Source: a virus
Strand: one strand, 5' to 3'
IMG/VR virus record: IMGVR_UViG_3300017725_000001
Coordinates: 60,178 to 124,177 of that record
Length of the DNA stretch: 64,000 nt
Position numbers and translations under genes: made by a program. Every line of letters begins with the position of its first letter. The stretch's first letter is position 1. This document shows, piece after piece, positions 42,793-52,358 of this stretch. Below the pieces are notes generated by a model. It made no database searches. It saw only the letters and a list, made by a program, of their open reading frames with translations, and was not told the origin of the DNA.

Positions 42793-43896
42793 TTAATTTG
42801 ATATTCCTGCTAACTTTTTAAGGTTAATAATTTCGGCTTCACTTTCAGTGTTCTGCGTGTGTGCCTTGTTACCTGTAATCACAGTCTTCTGCGATTCCGT
42901 TATTGTTTGTGAGCTCTTAACTGTAGTAGCACTTTCGTTTAATACTGTTGGTAAGTATTTGTTAAATTGTGCCTTTAACTTGCTTGTGTCAGTTGACTCA
43001 AGTAAGTTTGTCATTAGTTCACGTTTGTCTTTTGATAGAGGTCCCATAAGGTCAGTTAGCACCGCCTCACGTTCACGACTCTCGTTAATTCTAGCAATCT
43101 TTGTATTCGCTTCCTTAACCTTTGTCTCTCTGTCAGCAATTTCTTCTTTTGAAGCTTCAACTTCCGCTTTAGCTTCAGTAAGTTCTTTTGAAAGTTTTGA
43201 AATATGTGTTCCTTCTGCTAAATGTGAACCCATAAATTCAGCCGCAAATGTTTCAAATAGTTTTCTTCCAAACATATTTTCTTTTGCAGTTTTAATATCT
43301 TCTTTTAATGTACCAAGTTCTGTTGTTAGTGTATTCTCAACAATACCTGCTAGTTTAGAAGAAGCCTTATCTACGAATTCAGTCTTAGCTTTTGCAATTA
43401 TTTCTTTACCTTCTTTAACAAGTTTTACCTTCTGTTCAATTAGGTCTTTCTTGTCTTTATGGAATTCATTAAGTTCTGAAGTAAGTTGTTCCATAACGAA
43501 ATCTTCAAGTTTCTCAAAGTTTCCTTCTTGAACTTGTCTATCATTACGTAACTCAGCGATTTCTTTTTTCAAAGTTTCCATAACGAACTTATCTAAAAGT
43601 GTTGCGTGTTCTGCAATCTTAGCTTTGTACTCAACTTGAGCTTTAACTGCCGCTTGTTTGTCCGCTTTGAATTCTTCTAACTCTGATTTGATTGTATCTG
43701 ATACCATCGCATCAAGTGCTTCCACCATTTGCGTTTTATCAGTTTCATATCTGTTAGCGAATTCTTCACGTAGCTCTGCAGTTAACTCTTCACGAGCTTC
43801 TTGTAGCTTAGATTCCCACGCCTCTGAAAGTGTATTTCTCACTTCCTCTGATATAACTTCTGAACCTAGGAGTTGTTCTATTGCATTGTTAGCCAT
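42793..43896 (-). CDS. gp22: Prohead core scaffold protein gp22
   Basis: A 367-residue, highly charged, nearly all-helical protein (repeated ELREEFANRYETDKTQ, FEKLEDFVMEQLTSELNEF segments) between the prohead protease and the capsid gene, exactly where T4 places gene 22. Three related units of about 45 residues each contain a V/DxxxxETLKKE / DFVMEQLTSE type motif. Scaffold proteins fill the prohead and are degraded by gp21. The C-terminal part (KDKRELMTNLLESTDTSKLK) is typical of marine gp22 proteins. Confidence 0.85.
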   Translation of the reverse strand: MANNAIEQLLGSEVISEEVRNTLSEAWESKLQEAREELTAELREEFANRYETDKTQMVEALDAMVSDTIKSELEEFKADKQAAVKAQVEYKAKIAEHATLLDKFVMETLKKEIAELRNDRQVQEGNFEKLEDFVMEQLTSELNEFHKDKKDLIEQKVKLVKEGKEIIAKAKTEFVDKASSKLAGIVENTLTTELGTLKEDIKTAKENMFGRKLFETFAAEFMGSHLAEGTHISKLSKELTEAKAEVEASKEEIADRETKVKEANTKIARINESREREAVLTDLMGPLSKDKRELMTNLLESTDTSKLKAQFNKYLPTVLNESATTVKSSQTITESQKTVITGNKAHTQNTESEAEIINLKKLAGISN

Positions 43897-44534
43897 TACT
43901 TTCTCCTAATATCTAGTTTTTCAATGAACTTTTGTACTTCCTTCTGAAAGTACTGTTCAGCTAATTTGTCGTTGTTTACTGCGGATGCAACATCCATTAA
44001 TACGTTACCTCGCTTACCATTCATTATTTGTTCGTATAATGGGTCTGGATAAGCGTCTGGTGCACTTGGATTAGCTACAATATCAACTGTTTGTATTTCA
44101 AAATCGCTAACATTGCCGCTGTCTGTTACATTACCACTACCTCTTGATGAAACACCAAGTTTTACTCCATTATCTAAAAGGGTTTTACAAATATTTCCCA
44201 TCGGAGTAGGTAACAGTTTTAAACGACCATAACCGTCTTGACCATCCATCCACATTTTCTCAATCATGTGTGACACACGGTCTAAATTTACTTGCAAATC
44301 ATCTGGATGATCTGCTTCACCTAATACAGAGAATCCAGATTCGATTTTTTCTTGTATTGCTTTAACAGCTTTACTAATTTCGCTTACTGGATAAACTCTT
44401 TGATTTTGATTACGTTTTTCACCTTGTACAAAAATACCTTGCATGAACAGGTTCTTACCATCCTGAGAAGTCTCAGTAATGATTTGAGCCTGATCATACG
44501 ATAGATTTTCTTTTAATGTACTTGATCTTAACAT
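43896..44534 (-). CDS. gp21: Prohead protease gp21
   Basis: A 212-residue serine protease that matures the prohead. GEADHPDDLQVNLDRVSHM (residues 72-90) holds the likely catalytic His 76, and VKLGVSSRGSGNV (124-136) the nucleophile Ser at 129 or 130. Both motifs and the length match T4 gp21 (family S80). Its stop overlaps the gp22 start by one base, so they are translationally coupled. RVYP near residue 47 is typical of the family's N-terminal domain. Confidence 0.93.
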   Translation of the reverse strand: MLRSSTLKENLSYDQAQIITETSQDGKNLFMQGIFVQGEKRNQNQRVYPVSEISKAVKAIQEKIESGFSVLGEADHPDDLQVNLDRVSHMIEKMWMDGQDGYGRLKLLPTPMGNICKTLLDNGVKLGVSSRGSGNVTDSGNVSDFEIQTVDIVANPSAPDAYPDPLYEQIMNGKRGNVLMDVASAVNNDKLAEQYFQKEVQKFIEKLDIRRK

Positions 44535-44536
44535 AA

Positions 44537-45433
44537 TTATTCAGCCTTGCCTTTTTTCTCAGCGCCGTGACCTTTTGCTTCTGGACTTAATTTAGCACCA
44601 TCACCTGGATGTGTTACACCCATGTCTTTTGGAGCATCAACTAAACCTGATTTGTCACCTTCTGAACCTTTTGCAGACATATCAACAGCTTTACCGCCCA
44701 TATCATTCTTACCTGCTACTGGCGATGCTTTACCATCGTCACCTGCTGGCATATCTTTAGGGTGCATACCGTCTTTGCCTACTTTTTTAAGTTCAGCCGC
44801 TTCTTCTAGGTTTTCTTCTGCTTCAGCGTCATCTTTAGCTTCTTCTACTTTATCTTCTTCAGCATCATCTGCTTTAGCTTCTAAAGTTGGTTCTGCTACA
44901 GCTTCCATTTCTGGCATTTCTGGCATATCTTCAGCTGGCGCTTCGTCTTCTGAATCTCCCATAATTTTGGCAAATTCTGTTTTAAGATCCGCTAGTGCGT
45001 CTTCTACGTTTACTAACTTATCTTGGATTTCTTCATGATCGGCTTCGTGATCGTCTGTTTCACCGTCACCGTCGAAGTCTACATCGTCGCCGTCTTTTGG
45101 CTCTTCATCTGATAATTCCATTTCAGCTTCTGGTTCTGACATATCAGGTGATTCTTCACCTTTATCTTCGCCATACATTTCTTCAGCTTCAATTTCGTCA
45201 TCATCTTCTTCGATGTCATCGATAAAGTCATCAGCTTTGTCTCCGCCTAAACCTTCATCAACTGTTTCTTCTTCAGCAACCTCATCTTCAATGATTTCGT
45301 CTTGTTCGACTAGGTCATTCCAGATTTCACGAGCTTTTTCTACGAATGCTTCATGTAATTGGTCAGCGGCTTTAGCCTCTTCACCATTTACTAGTGATTC
45401 GATTACTTTAATATAACGTTCGCGAGTACTCAT
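44537..45433 (-). CDS. Acidic prohead core protein (gp67/gp68-like)
   Basis: A 298-residue, extremely acidic protein (for example DDFIDDIEEDDDEIEAEEMY and EEAKDDAEAEENLEEAAELK) with a helical N-terminal 45 residues and a Gly/Lys-rich tail. T4 gp67 and gp68 are small acidic core proteins encoded between the portal and the protease, and this gene sits exactly there. It is longer than both. It starts the 45433-41614 operon, with AAAGGAGAAAATGCT before the ATG. Assignment rests on position and composition. Confidence 0.6.
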   Translation of the reverse strand: MSTRERYIKVIESLVNGEEAKAADQLHEAFVEKAREIWNDLVEQDEIIEDEVAEEETVDEGLGGDKADDFIDDIEEDDDEIEAEEMYGEDKGEESPDMSEPEAEMELSDEEPKDGDDVDFDGDGETDDHEADHEEIQDKLVNVEDALADLKTEFAKIMGDSEDEAPAEDMPEMPEMEAVAEPTLEAKADDAEEDKVEEAKDDAEAEENLEEAAELKKVGKDGMHPKDMPAGDDGKASPVAGKNDMGGKAVDMSAKGSEGDKSGLVDAPKDMGVTHPGDGAKLSPEAKGHGAEKKGKAE

Positions 45434-45467
45434 AGCATTTTCTCCTTTATCGAGGTTATTACATACA

Positions 45468-45474
45468 TATTTAA
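45468..45474 (-). promoter_or_regulatory. Degenerate late promoter motif for the head operon
   Basis: Minus strand reads CTTAAATATG, one base off ATAAATA, 35-41 bases before the 45433 start. It is the only candidate found for this strongly expressed operon. Confidence 0.4.
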
Positions 45475-45506
45475 GACTTCTTGCCTAAAACCGATATATA
45501 ATACGT

Positions 45507-45532
45507 AAAAAACCGCGGTTTTGAAACCGCAG
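45507..45532 (-). terminator. Intrinsic terminator after the portal operon
   Basis: Minus strand GCGGTT-TCAA-AACCGC followed by GGTTTTTTACG. Confidence 0.78.
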
Positions 45533-45587
45533 TCAGTTTAAATAGTTAAATCTGTTGTATTTGTGCTATTAACGGACTATATAATAG

Positions 45588-45782
45588 CTATTCTTTAGGG
45601 GCCGCACCATATTGTAACTGAACATCTTCTAGTTTATCTTTATGTTCTGCACGTGCTAATTCTCTTCTGTTTCTCATTTTATTAAGATGTCTAAGTGTTA
45701 GTTTAGGTCTACGTGTATCATCTAGATCCCATTGGTTAGACTTATCATCTTCTGCATTCTGAGCTAATTCATTAAATCTCAT
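45588..45782 (-). CDS. Small conserved-type head-region protein, 64 aa
   Basis: Reads MRFNELAQNAEDDKSNQWDL, then RRPKLTLRHLNKMRNRRELA: acidic N-terminal half, basic helical C-terminal half. It overlaps the portal gene end by 11 bases and lies between portal and core genes, where T4 encodes the small core proteins gp67 and gp68. It may be a core component, but I have no sequence evidence beyond position and charge pattern. Confidence 0.65.
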   Translation of the reverse strand: MRFNELAQNAEDDKSNQWDLDDTRRPKLTLRHLNKMRNRRELARAEHKDKLEDVQLQYGAAPKE

Positions 45783-47442
45783 CGCCAGTTCCTATTCCAT
45801 CATCATTTAAATCAGGTGTGTCAACATCTGCACCAGCATCATCTCCTGGTTCTGCATTTTCTGCATCTACATCAGTTGGTTCAAAACTTTCAACATCACT
45901 GTTCCTAATACCTAATCCTCCTAGATCACCTGTTGCACTACTAGTAGGCTGATTGCCTGCTTGGTTTTCTTCTTTCCACAATCTTTCGTTAGCTACTCTT
46001 TCTTCTTCAGTTAATCCTAGATATCTATCTAATAAGAATCTTCTTGATAGATATGGAACACCTTCAAGTTGTCCAAATAGTTGAGCTCGTTGTGCATCAA
46101 TCTCAATAGTTCTATATTGTGAGAAGCTTTGTGGTTCTACAAAGTTTAAATCAAATAAACTAGCACTAACGTCTAGTCCTCTGTGTTTACAAAATAATTT
46201 AAATTCTCTATCTAAAGAGTTTTGTAAAGTTGCTTGTAATCTTTCACAATATTTTGCAAATCTAAATTCTTGAATCATTGCAGTACCAACTCGTCCGTCA
46301 TTAAATGCCGCGATACCATCTTCACTACCTGTTGGTAGATAAGAAGTTGGAACACGTAAACCACGCATTAGTTTATTGTTAAAATATTTTAAGTCATCTA
46401 TTTCACCTAAGTTTTCACCACCTGGTAAAACTTCAACTTTACTTCCTCTTCCTTCTGCTGTTTGTGCAAAGAAATAATCTTCCATAATTGATAACGGATT
46501 ATAGGCCGCATCAACAACCTTAGTACCACCACCACTCATATTTGGAATACGTGTTTGGTGTACTTCGTTTTTAACTCTTTCTACAAAGCCCATAGCTTTG
46601 TGTGCTGGCATATTACCTACGTCAATATAGAACACACGTCTTTCTGGTGCTCTTTGTACACGATAGATAATAATACTATCTTCTAATAATTCTTTTTGTT
46701 TGTATACTTTAAATACTGCTTCTAATATACTGTTACCAAATGGCCAGTTATTATTCATGCCATCACTTAAACTAACATGAACCATATGTTTTGAATCTAC
46801 TGCAAACTCTGAACTCATACTTGATGAGTTATTTGCAGTTACAATTCCTGCATTACCTTTACCTACACTATAACCTGTTGTAGGATTAATAGTAGTTGAG
46901 TCTGTATGTTTTTTAGTATCTGTAGCTACAAGGTCTTGTAAATTTAGAGCAATGTTTTTTACAATATATTGATCAATTTTTCTACCTTCACTTTCGTTAA
47001 CGATAGACTTTGCAACATCACCTGGTTGTACCCAAATAAGTTTGTAAGTTTCTGGATCTCTAATAAAAAATTGATCACCATATTTTATACACGATCTAAA
47101 CATAGTAAACATTCTACGTTCAAAATCATTTATTCTAATCCATTGTTTTAATGTAGTTTCAATAGCATTTACTTCTGAATCTGTTGGCTCTGTTTTATAC
47201 TCAATTTTAAAAGGAAGTTTTGATTCTGCATCTGTCTGTGTACTAAATTCTGCAATAGTATCTAATGCCGCATTAATTTCACTGTCTTGATCCATTTGAT
47301 CATACTGTGTATATCGCTCAATACGATTTGGCTGACCACTGTATACTTCAGGTAGCCAACTCTGCCAACGATTAGTTTTTGTGTTTCCTGCAGATGTACT
47401 ACCACCTACGTTATATCTTGTAAAATGCTTTTTCCAGCTCAT
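45772..47442 (-). CDS. gp20: Portal vertex protein gp20
   Basis: A 556-residue portal, forming the dodecameric ring through which DNA enters and leaves the head. Diagnostic T4-like stretches: QYDQMDQDSEINAALDTIAE near residue 50, YRVQRAPERRVFYIDVGNMP near 265, EDYFFAQTAEGRGSKVEVLP near 325, and LMRGLRVPTSYLPTGSEDG. Length is close to T4 gp20 (524). The acidic C-terminal 50 residues are an extension. A late promoter begins 19 bases upstream of the ATG. Confidence 0.95.
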   Translation of the reverse strand: MSWKKHFTRYNVGGSTSAGNTKTNRWQSWLPEVYSGQPNRIERYTQYDQMDQDSEINAALDTIAEFSTQTDAESKLPFKIEYKTEPTDSEVNAIETTLKQWIRINDFERRMFTMFRSCIKYGDQFFIRDPETYKLIWVQPGDVAKSIVNESEGRKIDQYIVKNIALNLQDLVATDTKKHTDSTTINPTTGYSVGKGNAGIVTANNSSSMSSEFAVDSKHMVHVSLSDGMNNNWPFGNSILEAVFKVYKQKELLEDSIIIYRVQRAPERRVFYIDVGNMPAHKAMGFVERVKNEVHQTRIPNMSGGGTKVVDAAYNPLSIMEDYFFAQTAEGRGSKVEVLPGGENLGEIDDLKYFNNKLMRGLRVPTSYLPTGSEDGIAAFNDGRVGTAMIQEFRFAKYCERLQATLQNSLDREFKLFCKHRGLDVSASLFDLNFVEPQSFSQYRTIEIDAQRAQLFGQLEGVPYLSRRFLLDRYLGLTEEERVANERLWKEENQAGNQPTSSATGDLGGLGIRNSDVESFEPTDVDAENAEPGDDAGADVDTPDLNDDGIGTGDEI

Positions 47443-47460
47443 AATTTATTTCCTTTGCAG

Positions 47461-47467
47461 TATTTAT
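47461..47467 (-). promoter_or_regulatory. Late promoter motif for gp20
   Basis: Minus strand AATAGCATAAATACTGCAAA, 19-25 bases before the gp20 ATG. Confidence 0.75.
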
Positions 47468-47477
47468 GCTATTAGAC

Positions 47478-49502
47478 TTAGAACCTTCTAGAATTCCTAA
47501 TATTGTTCATTTCTATCTTTTCTTTAGCATCTATTTCTGCTTTAATTAGTTCAATATGCTCTTTGTATCGTTTTATTTGAAGTTCTTTATTAGCAACAAC
47601 ACTATTTTCTAATAGTTTAACATGATCTGCATACTTTGTCAAATCATTTTTTAGATCGCTTTTCGACCTATTGGCAACAGGTATCATGTCTATTGGTTTA
47701 ACTACTGCATGACTTTGCCCTTCCAGATGATGACCATAATAACTCTCTGGTAACATTCCATTACCAGGAGCACTACTAACTGCATCACTGTCGCTACTGT
47801 TAGGAGTACTATCCTTGTCAGAATTTTTGTCGGCATTTTCTAAATCTTCAGCAGTTTGTCCAAAGAACTTTGAAGAGGCATTCTTTATCATTGTTGAATT
47901 TTCTTCAAACCATTGTGATACTGATTCGACGCCAGCACTTAATTTATTAATTGGTAATGTAATTGCTTCTTGAGCAGTTAAAAACATTTTAGCCGCATCG
48001 TTCATTGCTTCTACTGTAGTACCTGCCGCTTCTAATTTTTTCTTTGTTTCTTCATTAAGTTTTTTAATTTCTTCTTGGTTTTTACCAATTACTGCTTTAA
48101 AGTCTTTATTAAATAAAAGTACAGTTGACTGAATACCTTGAATTTCTTTACCATATCCTTCTGCTGATGCTGAAAATTGTTTTGTGGTATCAATTTTGCT
48201 TATTTCATTCATTAAGAAATTGTTTACACCTTCACCTGTTAGTGTTCCTTCTCTAACTTTCATTGCTATTGCATCTGTTAATCCTGGAGCCACTGTTTGT
48301 AATGTTGCTAGAGTCCCTTGATCTAAGAATCCTTCTAATGTAAAGTTTCCAATGTCTCTTGAATATGACATTGTTGCTATATTAATTGCTTCTCCTAGAT
48401 TTTCAAATGCTTGTTTTCCTGGACCTTCAGCTCCTTCTATAATTAATGCAAGTTGTTTTTGAATATTTTCTACTGATATAGCTTGGTCTTCTAAACCCTG
48501 TCCTCTTAATATACTAGTACCGGCCGCTAATCTTACATCACTTAATGCTGATACTTGTGCCGCTAGTGCTTGGTTTCTATTTAATTTTGTTAGACTAGCT
48601 AGAGCAGTTGATTCAACTACAAGGTTAGCAAACGAGTTTCCAAGTTCTCTACCTTGTTCTTCCATGGACCTTGAATCTATTTGTCCTGTTATACGTGCCA
48701 TTTCTAAGTAGGCCGCATATTGATTCATTAACTCAGTATTCTGCATACCCAAGTCACCCATGTCATCTGTAACTTCACTTAACTGTTTAAACATTCCTAT
48801 AAACTTTTTACTACCTTTTGAAACGTTTCCGCCTAATGCTGTCATTGTTGATCCATAATTAGATATTGTATCTGCAAACGCATTATAGGTTACACCTGAT
48901 CTAAAACTTTGTTCATACAGTTTATCAAACTCACCTGCACTATCATAAAATATAGAACCACTGTCTATCATTTTTTGTTGTACTTCTGCAAACTGTTCAA
49001 ACTTGGCCGCATTCCAACCTGCCCAGGCTAGTGCAACATCAGCCGCAACATCCATTGCTCCGCCCCATCTTTTCATAAATCCTTCTAGTTTCAAAGCCTT
49101 GGTTAGTTTGGCTAATCCACCTTTTCCATTAGGACCATCCATATTTTTTGATAACGTTTTTAATGCACCAACCATACTACTCATTGGTTTTTCTGCATCT
49201 CCAAAGAATGTTGCTGTATTGTTTACTGCTTTTACTGCACCTACTAATCCTCGTTTACTTTCTTTTGATTGATTTAAATCTGTTTCTGCGTTTGTTTTTA
49301 CTGCATTAATAGTATTGTTTATAGCTTCAATTACTTCATCGTCCATGTCTGACATCTCTTTAACACCGTTTAACATTTCGCTAGTCAATACGTTTGTACG
49401 TTGCATTTGTTGAGCCATTCCAACCAATGTGGTTTCTGTAGCCCATGCAGGTACTTGTATCGTACTTCCATCTGGTAATAGTATGTTAGTTGTCTTTGCC
49501 AT
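47478..49502 (-). CDS. Large tape-measure-like virion protein, 674 aa
   Basis: Starts MAKTTNILLPDGSTIQVPAW, then a long Ala-rich helical body (ALAAQVSALSDVRLAAGTSI) with a Gly-rich hydrophobic centre, ending in charged coiled coil (KDLENADKNSDKDST; KEHIELIKAEIDAKEKIEMN). Size, helix content and position beside the tail-assembly genes gp26/gp51 suggest a tail tape measure or internal tail protein. It is coupled to the 636-residue protein upstream (stop and ATG overlap by one base), with which it shares overall organisation. A head-ejected internal protein is an alternative. Confidence 0.5.
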   Translation of the reverse strand: MAKTTNILLPDGSTIQVPAWATETTLVGMAQQMQRTNVLTSEMLNGVKEMSDMDDEVIEAINNTINAVKTNAETDLNQSKESKRGLVGAVKAVNNTATFFGDAEKPMSSMVGALKTLSKNMDGPNGKGGLAKLTKALKLEGFMKRWGGAMDVAADVALAWAGWNAAKFEQFAEVQQKMIDSGSIFYDSAGEFDKLYEQSFRSGVTYNAFADTISNYGSTMTALGGNVSKGSKKFIGMFKQLSEVTDDMGDLGMQNTELMNQYAAYLEMARITGQIDSRSMEEQGRELGNSFANLVVESTALASLTKLNRNQALAAQVSALSDVRLAAGTSILRGQGLEDQAISVENIQKQLALIIEGAEGPGKQAFENLGEAINIATMSYSRDIGNFTLEGFLDQGTLATLQTVAPGLTDAIAMKVREGTLTGEGVNNFLMNEISKIDTTKQFSASAEGYGKEIQGIQSTVLLFNKDFKAVIGKNQEEIKKLNEETKKKLEAAGTTVEAMNDAAKMFLTAQEAITLPINKLSAGVESVSQWFEENSTMIKNASSKFFGQTAEDLENADKNSDKDSTPNSSDSDAVSSAPGNGMLPESYYGHHLEGQSHAVVKPIDMIPVANRSKSDLKNDLTKYADHVKLLENSVVANKELQIKRYKEHIELIKAEIDAKEKIEMNNIRNSRRF

Positions 49503-51412
49503 TAACGTTTTGCCTCTGCTTCTCTAAACACAAATGTTTTCTTTTTATCTTCTAATTCTTTTAGATACCTTGCATATATTTCTATTGATTTATCTAACGT
49601 TTCTATCTTTTGCATTATATTATTTACTTGAAGTGTCTTATCTGCTCCATCTTCAAGTTCATTTTCTGCCTCTTCTAACATTTCGTTCATCATAGTTTTT
49701 TCTTTTTCAAAACTATCAATATTTTGTTTTGCAATAGTTAATGAAGAATCTATATTTTTTTCGTTTACTTTTGCAAGGGTTTCGTTTAAAACTCTATCTG
49801 TTTGTTCATTATAAATTTCATTAAACCTATCACTACCGCCAAAGAACCCACTTACTGCGTTACCAAATCTTAACATATTCTTTGTTAAGAATTCTGCTGA
49901 GTTACCAATTGTAGCAAAACCCGGTGTTAACATTTCTTGTATATTTTGAAATGTAACAGAAAAGTTATCTATTGCATCAATTGTAGAATCTGCTTGTTCT
50001 GTTTGTTCTTTATAAAAAGTAGGAGATGTTAATTTATCTAAATCTGCCATTGTAAAACTATCTGGAACTATAGTCGCTCCGGCAATTACTGTATTAGCCC
50101 AAGTAAGAATTTCACTGTTTGCTGATAATTTTGGTAATTGTTTTTTTATTAATTTAACAAATTCACGTTGTCTTGCTACTGCCTCTGCTTCTGATGTAAT
50201 CTTTCCTGTGGATGTATCTTCTACCATTTTTACAAACATCTGTGCAACCCCTGGTCCTACTGCCTGTAGTTTATCTAAGAAATCTTGTGGAATATTGTTA
50301 ATTGCTGATTGGTCGTATTGTATATCACCTACTGTACCTTCTACTGCTTTACCAAATGCTTCTTTAAACTCTTCACCCATTGTTGCATTCATTAATGGAG
50401 CAAAATAACCTTTTGCCGCCGTAATATTTTTTATAGCATTAGCACCTAGTGTTTCGTTTAAATATTGAGCATTCTGTAGTATAGCTGTTTGAAAGTCTAC
50501 TGTAGTACGTGCTTCTTCTCTTTGTCTTAGTGTTTCCATTCGTGATTGTCCTAAACTGTCTGCTAAAAACAATCCTAATTTGTTTGCTTTTTCAAATGAA
50601 TTAATTAGTATATCTTGACTTTTAGATTTCATGTTATCAAGTTCTCCTAATTGATAAAGTGTTTCTGCTTCTTGTGCTAGAAATTGTGTCTGTTGTTGTA
50701 TTGTCATACCAAAGTCAGAGAATTTTTCGTTAGTAGATACATCTTCTAAGAACTCTGCTAATATTACCTGCCCTTTGAATACGTCACCTTCTGATGCTGT
50801 AATAAACGGCAAGGCTGATTCTGTTACGTCTGCATATTTTTTAAATCCCATTCCTAAATTTCTAATAGAAGATCTTAATGTTGTATACATATCTATATCT
50901 GATACTACTGAACCATAATTAATTAATTGCCTTGCATACTTGTCTTGTTCAGTTAAGAGTTTTGCATAAACTACACCAATACCAGTTGTTGCTACTATTG
51001 CTTTACCACCTGCGGTAGTTGCACCTCTTAACACTTTACCAAATTTTCCTACTGCTGGTCCCATAAAGTTACCAATTGTTGCACCAGTGTTATATGCTAT
51101 CTTGGCTACTTCATGTGATAATTCTGCAATAGCATTTGCTGGTTGAGCATTTGCCATAAGTCCTTTAATAGTGCCGCCTGTATCTTTAATTATTCCATCA
51201 ATTTTATCTTGGTTTTCTTTTGCTTTTTCTTCTGCTGTTTTTGATTTATCTTTTGCTTTAGATACTTGTATTGCTTTTGAGCCATCACCTATTATTGCCG
51301 CTACTTTAGCGATTGTCATATTGCCTTCGGTTAATTCCGAATTTAACATATCTAAGGCTTCTTCAGTTGCCCAAGGATAGTTTTTTACTAGGTTATCAAA
51401 ATATTCTTGCAT
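49502..51412 (-). CDS. Large tape-measure-like virion protein, 636 aa
   Basis: N-terminal 75 residues are charged and helical. Residues 95-150 have a Gly/Ala-rich hydrophobic patch (GATIGNFMGPAVGKFGKVLR, TTAGGKAIVATTGIGVVYAK), like the membrane-active patch of tape measure proteins. The rest is helical with a C-terminal coiled coil (EKEKTMMNEMLEEAENELED). Starts MQEYFDNLVKNYPWATEEAL. Divergent from gp26/gp51, whose lambda counterparts (gpG/gpGT) chaperone the tape measure. The tape-measure role is therefore inferred from size, helix content and neighbours. A late promoter at 51463-51469 serves it. Confidence 0.5.
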   Translation of the reverse strand: MQEYFDNLVKNYPWATEEALDMLNSELTEGNMTIAKVAAIIGDGSKAIQVSKAKDKSKTAEEKAKENQDKIDGIIKDTGGTIKGLMANAQPANAIAELSHEVAKIAYNTGATIGNFMGPAVGKFGKVLRGATTAGGKAIVATTGIGVVYAKLLTEQDKYARQLINYGSVVSDIDMYTTLRSSIRNLGMGFKKYADVTESALPFITASEGDVFKGQVILAEFLEDVSTNEKFSDFGMTIQQQTQFLAQEAETLYQLGELDNMKSKSQDILINSFEKANKLGLFLADSLGQSRMETLRQREEARTTVDFQTAILQNAQYLNETLGANAIKNITAAKGYFAPLMNATMGEEFKEAFGKAVEGTVGDIQYDQSAINNIPQDFLDKLQAVGPGVAQMFVKMVEDTSTGKITSEAEAVARQREFVKLIKKQLPKLSANSEILTWANTVIAGATIVPDSFTMADLDKLTSPTFYKEQTEQADSTIDAIDNFSVTFQNIQEMLTPGFATIGNSAEFLTKNMLRFGNAVSGFFGGSDRFNEIYNEQTDRVLNETLAKVNEKNIDSSLTIAKQNIDSFEKEKTMMNEMLEEAENELEDGADKTLQVNNIMQKIETLDKSIEIYARYLKELEDKKKTFVFREAEAKR

Positions 51413-51439
51413 AGCTCGTTTTCTGGTGTTTTAATTCGT

Positions 51440-51446
51440 ATAAATA
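51440..51446 (+). promoter_or_regulatory. Late promoter motif for gp26-gp51
   Basis: Plus strand CGTATAAATACACTTG, matching TATAAATA exactly, 68-74 bases before the gp26 ATG. Confidence 0.78.
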
Positions 51447-51462
51447 CACTTGTAATATACAG

Positions 51463-51469
51463 TATTTAT
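51463..51469 (-). promoter_or_regulatory. Late promoter motif for the tape-measure-like genes
   Basis: Minus strand ACCATAAATACTGTATA. Predicted starts of this and the plus-strand motif at 51440 fall within a few bases of each other. Confidence 0.75.
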
Positions 51470-51513
51470 GGTATTCATTAAAGTATACTATAATGTATAA
51501 ATTGGAGAAACTA

Positions 51514-52341
51514 ATGACAAACCCATTAATTCAAGCATATAGAAAACCAAATATGTACGTAAGTTTGCCAAGTGGTGGTAGATTCTATAAAGATAAACCA
51601 ACATTATCAGCAGATAACGAACTAGCAGTATATGCAATGACAGCAAGGGATGAACTTATAACCAAGACACCGGATGCTCTGTTTAACGGAGAAGCCACAG
51701 TAAGTCTAATTAAAAGTTGTTGTCCGGATATTAAAGATCCAAATAATATGCCGGTCAGTGATTTATTAGTAATACTGGTTGGAATTAGACAAGCAAGTTT
51801 CGGTAAGGACATTGATATAGATGTTAAATGTCCAAAATGCGAACACCAAAACCAACTAACACTCAATGCAAGTGCAATGTTATCTAATACAAAATCAACA
51901 ACATCAGATCAAGAAGTTGTTATACAAGATGATATTAAGGTTACTTGTAACCCATATACGTTACAAGATAGAACTACTTTGCAAGTACAACAAATTAAAC
52001 AGCAAAAAATGATTGCTAGTTTAGCTGACGCAAAATTAGATGATGCCGGCAGACAAGAGTTATTTGGTAAAACATTTGTAGAAATTGCAGAACTTACAGT
52101 AGCATTGATTACTAATAGTATTAGTAGTGTTAATGCAAACGGCGATACAATAGTTGACAAAGAAATGATCAAAGAGTGGTTACAAACTATAACCAAAAGT
52201 GATTATGACAAAGTAAAAGCTAAAGTTGAAGAACTCAGCGAATCAGGTCTTGAAACTGCGTTTAACGCAAAGTGTCAAGAATGTCAACATGAATGGAAAA
52301 CTGGTGTAGACTTGGATGTAGCAAATTTTTTCGTGGGTTGA
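51514..52341 (+). CDS. gp26: Baseplate hub / tail assembly protein gp26
   Basis: A 275-residue protein from ATG 51514 (preceded by TTGGAGAAACTA). It opens MTNPLIQAYRKPNMYVSLPS, then GGRFY, a typical gp26 start. Two CxxC pairs, KCPKCEHQ near residue 106 and KCQECQHEW near 257, probably form a zinc ribbon. T4 gp26 helps assemble the baseplate hub; with gp51 it is thought to act as the tape-measure chaperone pair. At codons 270-272 (GCA AAT TTT) there is a slippery heptamer, then five bases, then a stem-loop, so a fraction of ribosomes should move into the gp51 frame. Confidence 0.82.
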   Translation: MTNPLIQAYRKPNMYVSLPSGGRFYKDKPTLSADNELAVYAMTARDELITKTPDALFNGEATVSLIKSCCPDIKDPNNMPVSDLLVILVGIRQASFGKDIDIDVKCPKCEHQNQLTLNASAMLSNTKSTTSDQEVVIQDDIKVTCNPYTLQDRTTLQVQQIKQQKMIASLADAKLDDAGRQELFGKTFVEIAELTVALITNSISSVNANGDTIVDKEMIKEWLQTITKSDYDKVKAKVEELSESGLETAFNAKCQECQHEWKTGVDLDVANFFVG

Positions 52342-52358
52342 TAGCTTCTCGTCAGCCC
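52323..52358 (+). promoter_or_regulatory. Programmed -1 frameshift signal
   Basis: Heptamer A AAT TTT (52323-52329) in the gp26 frame, spacer TTCGT (52330-52334), then stem GGGTTGA / TCAGCCC (seven pairs, one G-U) with a ten-base loop at 52335-52358. Slip-site type, spacer length and stem position are those of known -1 sites. The gp26 stop codon lies inside the stem. Confidence 0.72.

Noticed and set aside
42848-43531. Plus-strand 227-residue open frame opposite gp22
   Set aside because: Shadow of the charged coiled-coil scaffold gene; composition is Ser/Phe/Val-rich as expected for the reverse of Glu/Lys codons.
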